Source of the DNA: Deltaproteobacteria bacterium
GTDB taxonomy: Bacteria; Desulfobacterota; Desulfarculia; Adiutricales; Adiutricaceae
Assembly (NCBI GenBank): GCA_031278795.1
Contig: JAITJT010000153.1
Coordinates: 1 to 5,963 of the forward strand
Direction of reading: 5' to 3'
DNA length: 5,963 bases
The position numbers were made by a program, and so were the translations under genes. Below, one piece after another: positions 1-5,881 of this stretch. The number at the start of each line of letters is the position of its first letter. Position 1 is the first letter of the stretch. The notes under the pieces are model-generated. The model was not told the origin of the DNA. It saw only the letters and a program-made list of their open reading frames with translations, and made no database searches.

Positions 1-3000
1 AAGGCCACGGACCTCTGGCAGGATATTATCCTTGGCCGCGAGCTTTATTTGCGCTATATCCTGGACCAAAGCGTATTAGGTAAGGAGAACCCGGAGCTCT
101 TACTCATGATCGAAGAGTACCGGGACGACCGCAACGTAAAGTTCGAGTTGGATCAGATCTGCAATAAGCTAAATAACGACCACATAACCGGCCCGGTTCT
201 CCAGAGCCTCATCAACCGTTTCCAAGAAACCCTGGATTTGGCCGAGGAGTGGCTGGACTATCACCGAAACCTCAAAAAAAGCGTCATCAGGCGTAACGCC
301 TACTGGCAAAACGTCCTAAACGACTACTCTCTTAAGGCTGATAGGGCCATCAAGAACCTAGAATCCCACAAGGGCCCGGTGGCAACGCTTTTAAAAGAGA
401 GCCTTATGGAGATTAAAAGCCAAAGCCTTACGAGTGTCATTAGTGATGACCCTAGCGAGGAGAGCTTCAGAAGAACCGGAGGGCCCATATATCTTGAGAA
501 CCCGGAATATGACCTCCGCGCGAGGCTAATAGCCGTCGATAAGGTCAAATACACGGTGGAGGGGCACCTCCCTAGGCTAAGGGAGTTTTTAAAATTCCTG
601 GAGTCCAAAGACCAAGACAGCTTGGGAGGCTATCTAAGGCATCTAAATAATACTGAGCTACTTATCCCCTACGCCTTTTTAAAGACCAAACCCCACTACG
701 CCAAGCTAACGCATCCGGATAGCCCCTTAACTCTTAAAGCGCTCTTTGAGGAGGCCCTGGCTATTTACCCCCAAAGGGTGGAGGCCTTCCTAAACGATGC
801 CTTGTTTAGCCTGAGGAACCTCCGCCTTACGGGCGCCATCACCCGCACGGACGAGGGCCGCCTCATAGTGAGGCTCATGGCCCAGAAGGCCGAGCTGGGC
901 ACCATCAGGGATAGCATGCCGGAGGAAGACCCAGAGGAGGCATCCTCAGGGCAAGCTAGATCCGAGGATCTGGAGCTTTCCGACATGCCCGGGATAGAGT
1001 ACCTGGAACCCTTGGCCAAGATCAGAGCCGAGGTGCAGGACTCTCTAGACTTTATGGAGAGGCTGGGAAGTGAGAACCTAAATTCACTTAGAACCGCCTG
1101 GGCCCAAAACCGGGAGCTCTGTCTCTTCGGGAGAGGCGCCCCAGCTGACACTTATACAGCGCTTTCTGGGGGAAAGAGTAGTAATACGCGAAATACGGAA
1201 GATTCCGTAAGAGAGCTCTATGACGGAGAGGTTAACTCACACCTAGATGACGGAGAGCTAAGGGCCACAAGGTCCCTAATTAGGCGCCTCAGGCACCTAA
1301 CCCTTGAGGGTGAGGACCTTCCCGCACTCCCCATGCCCGTGGACAACACTAACTACCTGGCTGATTTCGCGCGCTTCCTAAACCTTAGCCACAACCACCC
1401 CTCTCCCTTCCACTATGTATTGGAAAAGGAGAGCCCAAATGACCAAAACAGCCTAAACCAATGTCTTGCCCATTGGTCCAAGCTAGCCAACCTCCATGAC
1501 CTGGATACCAGGGCCCTAGAAGAGGAGCTCCAGGCCTTTATGAACACCTTTGGGGTAGCGCTTCCCAGGTTGAGAAACTCCCTCATCATGGACGGAGCGC
1601 CCCACTACCTGCGCCTCTACCATATTGAGACCACTATGTTCTCAGCGGCTCCCATATTGGTGCCTAAAGAGTGCCAAGAGGCCCTACTCATGCTCAGCTG
1701 GTGCGAGAACCCTAGCGCCCAGGACTTCGAGGACTACATAGAACGCCTGGAGGATAACTCCAGCCCTCTCATAATACTAAGCTTCTCAGCCCTCACCCTG
1801 GGCCAAAGGGCCAGGGTGCTCCATATGGCTAGGAGGCGCGGCCTTAACTTCTTCCTAACAGATATGTTCCACTACGCCTTCATGGCGACCCTTAACCTGA
1901 CGGCCGCCCCAGAGCGGCGCCGGGCCTTCCTCGCGAGCTCAGTTATCTCCGGAAATCTAAACCCTTACCTAGAGTCCGTGAAAGGTGAGAGCCGGGTATT
2001 TGGGGGAAGGTCAAGACTCGTGAAGCAGCTCTGGGACACGGCCGGCCCCTCCATGCTCTACGGAGGAAGGCATTTGGGGAAGAGCGCCATCTTAAGGCAT
2101 CTGGCAAGCGATCCGGCCAGGCACAAGCCCAAGGACGGTCAGCACATAATCTATGAAGACGCAAGTAAATACCTTAGCCTCTCTGATCTAATAATTGAGG
2201 CCTTCGCGCCCCTTGGCTTCAAGCTAAGTGACACAGAAGAGCTTCTTCCCAAGATAGTGAAATTTTTAAAGCTTGGCTCCAGCACTGTTAAGATAAAGAG
2301 GGTGCTCCTCTTAATTGATAACGCGGACACGCTCTTGGAAGAGGATATAGCCCTGGGGCTTCCAAACCTCACCTTATACTCCGAGATTAGCGATCTCTCC
2401 CAGGGAAGCTTCAGGGTGGTCTTCTGTGGAGGAAGGGTCACCAGGTTACTATCCCTCTATGTACCCAACCCCATATCCAAGGGGAAGGCCCCTCTGATTA
2501 TGGGCCCCATGGACGAAACCGACGCCAGGGAGATTCTTGTTCCCCCTCTTTCCACCCTAGGCTATGAGCTCCCCAACAAGAGCTTCCCGGGACGCGTGCT
2601 TACCTTGGCCGAGGGCTACCCGGGCGTGCTATCAGGTTTTGGCCGCGCTTTAATTGACCATGCGCAAGAGTCCCTCTCCCCGGACACCTTTCCCCCCTTT
2701 AAGGCGGCTGACAAGGAGATAGTCCTCTCCATGGACAATCTTGATCTTAAGAGCTCTTTGGTCAAAATCTTTGAGGACTCCTTGGGAAGCCATCCCCTTC
2801 ACAAGCTGATAGCCTACACTATCTTCTTCCTCACCAAGGACCAGGAGAGGAGTCTCTTTTTGGAAACCGTGGAGCCTCAGAAGATCCTCTCTGAGCTATC
2901 TTCCAACCATAGGGACTTTGAGAGCTTGGGCTTGGAGAGTCTCATACTTACCTTGGACGAGATGGTGGACCTTTCCATTCTAGCTAGAGAGGGCGCAGGC

Positions 3001-3957
3001 TACCGCCTGCGCCCGGAGAGAAGCTCCGCCATGCTCCCCCGAGACGACGATCTGATCCTCTCCGTGGTCATGGGCTTAGACTCGGAGCAGACTAAGATGT
3101 CATCTCTAAGCCTAAACTCCCGCCAGCTCTCTTCATCTTTCCAGAACCCCCAGAGCCTAAAGGCCAAGCTAAAAGAGTCTCTCGAGTTTAGTGACTCTAA
3201 GCTAAAGCCCACCCATATCCCTCTAGAACCAGACGGCTTGTCCTTTAAAGATGCCTTCCCCTCGCCTCTCACCTTCCACCAGCAGCACCTTATCTTAAAC
3301 GCGAGCGAGGACATAGTCCTCATAGGATGCGAGGCCGAAGGGATTAGTAGAGTAAAGCCCCAGCTCATGACCCTTTCCCTTTATAACGGCCACTCGGTTC
3401 TAGATCTAACTCCTAATCCCAAAGATGAAGGGCCACTCGACGCCTCTAGCCTCAACGCCCTTCTTAGCCCACCCAACCTCAAGCTCCTCCATCCCCTGGA
3501 GCAAAATGTCCTAGTGATAGTTGACCTAAATGAGGGGGCTCCAAGAGAAATACACTTAGTTAAAGACTTCTTTCTGGGCATAAAGGAGCTCCGCCGCTTC
3601 ACTCTAGTATTCCTCATCCACCAAGAAGCTGAGGAAAAACTCCCAGACCTAAGCTCATTTTCCAAATCCAGCATAATAAAGCTCCAGAAATGGGAGAGGG
3701 GTGACCTCTTGAGACTTTTGAAGGATAGGCTCAAGGAAGGGGACCTGGAAAGAGAGGTAGATGAGCTCATGGAACTCACCCAGGGGCAGGATAAGTTGCT
3801 CTTAGATATGATTAAAACAAATAGCCCGGGAAAGCTCGACCCCAAAAAGCTTGGCACGCTAAATCCCACCTTGGAGCCTTTCCCAAAACCGCCATCCACC
3901 CAAAAAGACCTAGGGGATAGGGGGCATTTTGAGGATCACGATGTCCCTAATCCTTGA
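1..3957 (+). CDS. Giant multidomain P-loop NTPase (AAA/STAND-like) with a second degenerate NTPase module; 5'-truncated by the window
   Basis: The frame is open from base 1 to the TGA at 3955-3957 (1318 codons). Residues encoded before the first TTG at 49 read as ordinary protein (LWQDIILGRELYLRYIL), so the start lies upstream and TTG 49 is not favoured. Numbering from base 1, about 1-540 is mainly helical and charged, with an acidic linker near 305-330. Residues 585-640 form an alpha/beta segment (IILSF, then R-rich, then FFLTD). A FGGR box (667-670) precedes Walker A GGRHLGKS (688-695), Walker B VLLLID with DNAD (768-776), a strand RVVFCGG (805-811) and GPMDETDARE (835-844). A winged-helix-like stretch spans 928-1012 (LDEMVDLSILAREGAGYRLRP). 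Residues 1087-1240 resemble a second NTPase fold with GCEAEGIS (1109-1116), where lysine is replaced by isoleucine, and VLVIVDLNE (1170-1178). The tail is proline-rich. No signal peptide or membrane segment is visible in the part seen, so it is probably cytosolic. The layout suits a signalling or conflict-system NTPase; the exact family is unrecognised. Confidence 0.93.
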   Translation, partial: KATDLWQDIILGRELYLRYILDQSVLGKENPELLLMIEEYRDDRNVKFELDQICNKLNNDHITGPVLQSLINRFQETLDLAEEWLDYHRNLKKSVIRRNAYWQNVLNDYSLKADRAIKNLESHKGPVATLLKESLMEIKSQSLTSVISDDPSEESFRRTGGPIYLENPEYDLRARLIAVDKVKYTVEGHLPRLREFLKFLESKDQDSLGGYLRHLNNTELLIPYAFLKTKPHYAKLTHPDSPLTLKALFEEALAIYPQRVEAFLNDALFSLRNLRLTGAITRTDEGRLIVRLMAQKAELGTIRDSMPEEDPEEASSGQARSEDLELSDMPGIEYLEPLAKIRAEVQDSLDFMERLGSENLNSLRTAWAQNRELCLFGRGAPADTYTALSGGKSSNTRNTEDSVRELYDGEVNSHLDDGELRATRSLIRRLRHLTLEGEDLPALPMPVDNTNYLADFARFLNLSHNHPSPFHYVLEKESPNDQNSLNQCLAHWSKLANLHDLDTRALEEELQAFMNTFGVALPRLRNSLIMDGAPHYLRLYHIETTMFSAAPILVPKECQEALLMLSWCENPSAQDFEDYIERLEDNSSPLIILSFSALTLGQRARVLHMARRRGLNFFLTDMFHYAFMATLNLTAAPERRRAFLASSVISGNLNPYLESVKGESRVFGGRSRLVKQLWDTAGPSMLYGGRHLGKSAILRHLASDPARHKPKDGQHIIYEDASKYLSLSDLIIEAFAPLGFKLSDTEELLPKIVKFLKLGSSTVKIKRVLLLIDNADTLLEEDIALGLPNLTLYSEISDLSQGSFRVVFCGGRVTRLLSLYVPNPISKGKAPLIMGPMDETDAREILVPPLSTLGYELPNKSFPGRVLTLAEGYPGVLSGFGRALIDHAQESLSPDTFPPFKAADKEIVLSMDNLDLKSSLVKIFEDSLGSHPLHKLIAYTIFFLTKDQERSLFLETVEPQKILSELSSNHRDFESLGLESLILTLDEMVDLSILAREGAGYRLRPERSSAMLPRDDDLILSVVMGLDSEQTKMSSLSLNSRQLSSSFQNPQSLKAKLKESLEFSDSKLKPTHIPLEPDGLSFKDAFPSPLTFHQQHLILNASEDIVLIGCEAEGISRVKPQLMTLSLYNGHSVLDLTPNPKDEGPLDASSLNALLSPPNLKLLHPLEQNVLVIVDLNEGAPREIHLVKDFFLGIKELRRFTLVFLIHQEAEEKLPDLSSFSKSSIIKLQKWERGDLLRLLKDRLKEGDLEREVDELMELTQGQDKLLLDMIKTNSPGKLDPKKLGTLNPTLEPFPKPPSTQKDLGDRGHFEDHDVPNP

Positions 3958-3971
3958 AAAGGACCCTATAA

Positions 3972-3987
3972 GCTAGGGAATCCTAGC
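3972..3987 (+). terminator. Small hairpin 15 bases after the NTPase stop codon; weak terminator candidate
   Basis: GCTAGG (3972-3977) pairs with CCTAGC (3982-3987) around a four-base loop GAAT. The bases that follow (CCAGGGAG) are not T-rich, so this is not a standard intrinsic terminator. It may protect the 3' end of the message or be incidental. Confidence 0.3.
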
Positions 3988-4010
3988 CCAGGGAGCTAAC
4001 AAGAGCGCGT

Positions 4011-4123
4011 AGGTTTCTAGCTTTGGGGTAAAATAAAAAAAGGCCTTGAAAGGCATGAATTCATGACACGCAAATTTAACCTAGGGAGGAATATTTAACC
4101 AAAGCTTGTTAGAAACCTTTTTT
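4011..4123 (+). repeat. Bulged 16-bp inverted repeat enclosing 108 bases and followed by a T-tract; candidate structured RNA, terminator or MITE-like element
   Basis: The left arm AGGTTTCTAGCTTTGG (4011-4026) is the exact complement of the right arm 4099-4118, apart from a four-base bulge TTGT at 4106-4109. This gives 9 bp (4011-4019 with 4110-4118) plus 7 bp (4020-4026 with 4099-4105), all Watson-Crick. The right arm runs directly into six T's (4118-4123), as a transcript ending at an intrinsic terminator would. The enclosed 72 bases contain a 12-bp palindrome and the hairpin GCCT-TGAA-AGGC (4043-4054). The run AAAAAAGG (4036-4043) could instead pair with CCTTTTTT (4116-4123), giving a competing fold. 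I see no target-site duplication outside the arms, which weakens the mobile-element reading. The strand is given on the basis of the T-tract. Confidence 0.6.
4054..4065. repeat. Perfect 12-bp palindrome CATGAATTCATG
   Basis: The sequence equals its own reverse complement and lies near the middle of the 108-base inverted-repeat element. A palindrome with no loop suits a dimeric DNA-binding protein, or RNA-RNA kissing and dimerisation, better than a simple hairpin. No specific regulator can be named. Confidence 0.4.
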
Positions 4124-4155
4124 AAGCCTCTTCCCTTTCTCTTTACCCTATCTCC

Positions 4156-4192
4156 CTCCCCTTTTTTTAGAGGGAAAGGGGGGCTCGCCCCC
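4156..4192 (+). terminator. Pyrimidine/purine block with two mutually exclusive hairpins; weak terminator or attenuator candidate
   Basis: A pyrimidine-rich tract (about 4116-4168) is followed by a purine tract (4169-4183). The segment 4156-4164 can pair with 4175-4183 (9 bp including one T-G wobble). Alternatively GGGGG (4179-4183) pairs with CCCCC (4188-4192) around the loop CTCG. The two folds compete for the same G's. The sequence after the GC hairpin is GGTTTAAG, a poor T-tract, so terminator activity is uncertain. Confidence 0.3.
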
Positions 4193-4209
4193 GGTTTAAG
4201 GCCAATAGA

Positions 4210-4248
4210 GTAAAGGCATTGTAGTTTAAGCTATAAAAAGGTAAAGGC
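4210..4248. repeat. Direct repeat GTAAAGGC, two copies 31 bp apart
   Basis: Exact copies lie at 4210-4217 and 4241-4248. The 31-bp spacing is close to three helical turns, so both copies face the same side of the helix, as paired operator half-sites can. The position about 190-225 bases upstream of the second gene's start is compatible with regulation. Two 8-mers in AT-rich DNA may also be chance. Confidence 0.25.
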
Positions 4249-4256
4249 GTTTATAG
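4231..4256. repeat. AT-rich inverted repeat (hairpin)
   Basis: CTATAAA (4231-4237) pairs with TTTATAG (4250-4256) around a 12-base loop that contains the second GTAAAGGC copy. This could be an operator-type dyad. As an RNA hairpin it would be weak because six of the seven pairs are A-T. Confidence 0.3.
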
Positions 4257-4304
4257 TATATGGTATTTAAAGGAATTGAGCGGTAAAATTATTTAAGTGA
4301 GGGC

Positions 4305-4375
4305 GCTTACGGCTCCCCAATGATTTTGGATTATTCCTTATAAGTAGAATGGCTAGTAAAGCAAAGCCAGTAAGC
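4305..4375 (+). promoter_or_regulatory. Possible structured leader upstream of the HEPN-like gene
   Basis: GCTTAC-GGC (4305-4313) pairs with GCC-A-GTAAGC (4366-4375), giving 9 bp with a single bulged A (4369). Inside lie two weaker hairpins, CCAA/TTGG (4317-4320 with 4326-4329) and ATTC/GAAT (4333-4336 with 4347-4350). The outer stem ends 59 bases before the start codon. A transcript starting upstream could fold into a three-way junction. No known riboswitch class is recognised. Confidence 0.25.
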
Positions 4376-4423
4376 ATTAGGATCTTGGTATATCTTTTAA
4401 GAGACAAACACTTTTTTTAATTT

Positions 4424-4427
4424 GGAG
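4424..4427 (+). promoter_or_regulatory. Ribosome binding site GGAG fixing the start at 4435
   Basis: GGAG lies seven bases before the ATG at 4435. No in-frame ATG, GTG or TTG occurs between the upstream in-frame stop (TAG, 4378-4380) and this ATG. The next in-frame ATG (4459) has no Shine-Dalgarno sequence, so 4435 is the best start. Confidence 0.75.
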
Positions 4428-4434
4428 ACAATTT

Positions 4435-5778
4435 ATGTTGAACACTAATTTTAGAACCATGGCCCTCAACAACCGTGAGAGCGCCATCATTCAGGATACG
4501 GGGGATCCAGGCATGTATCGATACGACCGATTTATTCCGCGAAGTTATCAGCGTTTCATCACAGGTATAGGTGAGGAGCTCAAGAAGGGAAACAATGTCA
4601 TATTGCGCATTCCAGCGCCTAACCTCAACGACAATTTTCTTAGATCCCTTCAGAGGATAATCCGCGAGCACGCGGGCCCTGAACTTGAAATCCTGGACGC
4701 CGGACGCAAAACTGATTACAAAAGCCTTCTCTCTTTTTTAAACGACGAGCTTTCACTTAGAAACAAGACGGATCGCAAAAAAAACATCCAGGCCCACTTC
4801 AAATCTGAAAGCGGAACCTTTTCCGCCCTCATCCTCCACGGACTAGATTCCTGGAGCGAGGCCTCACAGAAGCAAGTGTCCGTGGAACTTTCCCACATCG
4901 TGAGCTTCACCCGCAATGAGGGTAGAAACCGCGGACGCCTTGAAGGACGACGATTCCTGGCCCTGGTCTCACCCCTTTTTAATCTACCGCCCGACTCAGA
5001 GGGACTAAGTATTCTAAACTGGTGGGGAGTAACCACCCCGGCGGATCACGAGTTCCTCTTCGAGGAATACATAAACGACCGCCGCGAGAGCATGCCCCAG
5101 GCCATGTACTGGTGGCTTAAGGCCATATCGCACTCTGTGGGAGGAGACGACCCACAGCTAATTGAAGCCATAGTGGAGCGAGCCCCCCGCACCCTAGACG
5201 AGGTGGGGGAAATACTTCTGCAACACAACCCCTCCAAGAGCCGTCTAGGCCAGAGTGATTATCACAGGCATTTCCTCTTCCGCAAACTCTCACCTGATCC
5301 AGGCCGGGCACCTTCCCAGAAGTCCGACCGCAGGCTCTGGAGCCTGGGGCTCCTGGCCCCCAACCGCTACAGCCTCTACCATCCGGTCATGCTCACCTTG
5401 GATCCGGCCATCTTGGAGAAGACCATAGCCATGGGCCAGAGGGAGGTGTTCTTTCCCCTCATAGACCAGGTGCACGCCTTCATAACCTACGTGGTGGAGG
5501 AGAAGATTGGTTCCCTGGAGCACCTCTTCCAAGACGACCCGGAGAGCGACAAAAAGTACGAGAAGATCCTAAGCGAGATAAGCTTTCTCCACTACAGCCT
5601 CCAGAACCTGGTGAAGGGGAGCGTCCAGGAGTTTCCCGAGACCCAATCCCTCTGCGCCCTGTCCAAGCTCTGGACCAACATCCGCAACCTCTCCGCCCAC
5701 GTGAGGATGCTTCCCTATGAGTATCTGGAGAAGGCCATCTCCCACTACGAGAGTCTTTACCAGAGCATGATCCGCTGA
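4435..5778 (+). CDS. Putative HEPN ribonuclease effector with N-terminal degenerate NTPase-like domain and winged helix
   Basis: This 447-residue protein is of a family I do not recognise by name. Residues 32-215 look like an NTPase fold without nucleotide-binding residues. A Q-containing N-terminal box (RSYQRF) and a strand NNVILRIPAP (53-62) sit where a P-loop would be, but there is no GK[ST]. ALILHGLDSW (131-140) sits at the Walker B place, RRFLALVSP (172-180) is a later strand, and LNWWGVTTPADHEFLFEEYI follows (194-213). Residues 299-320 (RRLWSLGLLAPNRYSLYHPVML) read like the recognition helix and wing of a winged helix. Residues 335-447 are helical and carry LWTNIRNLSAHVR (412-424). R417 and H422 form the Rx4H motif, with N after R, typical of HEPN RNases, placed near the C-terminus as expected. 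No signal peptide or membrane segment is seen. The gene lies 477 bases after the giant NTPase gene on the same strand. RNase activity is inferred from the motif only. GC rises from 29/60 at 4501-4560 to 39/60 at 5341-5400. Confidence 0.88.
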   Translation: MLNTNFRTMALNNRESAIIQDTGDPGMYRYDRFIPRSYQRFITGIGEELKKGNNVILRIPAPNLNDNFLRSLQRIIREHAGPELEILDAGRKTDYKSLLSFLNDELSLRNKTDRKKNIQAHFKSESGTFSALILHGLDSWSEASQKQVSVELSHIVSFTRNEGRNRGRLEGRRFLALVSPLFNLPPDSEGLSILNWWGVTTPADHEFLFEEYINDRRESMPQAMYWWLKAISHSVGGDDPQLIEAIVERAPRTLDEVGEILLQHNPSKSRLGQSDYHRHFLFRKLSPDPGRAPSQKSDRRLWSLGLLAPNRYSLYHPVMLTLDPAILEKTIAMGQREVFFPLIDQVHAFITYVVEEKIGSLEHLFQDDPESDKKYEKILSEISFLHYSLQNLVKGSVQEFPETQSLCALSKLWTNIRNLSAHVRMLPYEYLEKAISHYESLYQSMIR

Positions 5779-5808
5779 AATAGCAAGCTTCCTCAAAGCT
5801 TGCTGTTT
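5778..5808 (+). terminator. Intrinsic-type terminator hairpin after the HEPN-like gene
   Basis: AGCAAGCTT (5782-5790) pairs perfectly with AAGCTTGCT (5796-5804) around the loop CCTCA. The stem extends through one T-G wobble and three A-T pairs (5778-5780 with 5806-5808) to 13 bp, starting at the last base of the stop codon. The T-tract is short (GTTTATAT) and part of it is inside the extended stem. The flanking A's would let it act weakly on the other strand too. Confidence 0.7.
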
Positions 5809-5823
5809 ATATAAGCCCACGCT

Positions 5824-5881
5824 GCCTTATGGTCAAAGTGAAAGGTGAAAAAGGCTGATGACAAGGCCTATGGCATAAGGC
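5824..5881. repeat. Inverted repeat GCCTTATG / CATAAGGC
   Basis: The 8-bp arms at 5824-5831 and 5874-5881 are exact complements and enclose 42 bases. The element starts 16 bases after the terminator hairpin. No open frame in this stretch is long enough to support a gene, so a structured RNA or a DNA dyad is the likelier explanation. Confidence 0.35.

Larger units (their letters stand above)
3958..4434. other. 477-base AT-rich intergenic region, structured, no supported gene
   Basis: No open frame of convincing length or composition was found on either strand. The region holds, in order, a short hairpin after the upstream stop, a bulged inverted repeat with a T-tract, a pyrimidine/purine block with competing hairpins, a direct repeat, an AT-rich hairpin and an inverted repeat just before the downstream gene. 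I found no well-spaced -35/-10 pair. TAAAAT at 4284-4289 is a fair -10 box without a matching -35, and an AT-rich TATAAAAAG lies at 4232-4240. The length of the gap suggests that the downstream gene is transcribed separately. Confidence 0.75.

Noticed and set aside
765..1151. Minus-strand open frames opposite the giant gene and opposite the HEPN-like gene
   Set aside because: They mirror well-supported plus-strand coding sequence, have serine/arginine-rich compositions typical of antisense frames, and lack ribosome binding sites or motifs.
4031..4054. Possible minus-strand terminator (GCCT-TTCA-AGGC followed by a T-rich run on the minus strand)
   Set aside because: The stem is only four base pairs and no minus-strand gene or transcript lies upstream of it. 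The A-run is better explained as part of the plus-strand inverted-repeat element.
4011..4123. Retron non-coding RNA
   Set aside because: The enclosing complementary arms are suggestive, but neither protein in the window has reverse-transcriptase motifs such as a YxDD box.
4083..4140. Shine-Dalgarno-like AGGGAGGA followed by a TTG-started frame
   Set aside because: The spacing to TTG is too long, and the encoded stretch is a low-complexity pyrimidine tract rich in F, P and L.
4277..4289. TAAAAT as a sigma-70 promoter -10 box
   Set aside because: No acceptable -35 hexamer lies 16-18 bases upstream, and no extended -10 TG is present.
4349..4420. A 23-codon plus-strand open frame ending 14 bases before the HEPN-like gene (MASKAKPVSIRILVYLLRDKHFF)
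   Set aside because: There is no Shine-Dalgarno sequence before its ATG, and its composition follows the AT-rich leader. It could be a leader peptide, but nothing beyond position supports this.
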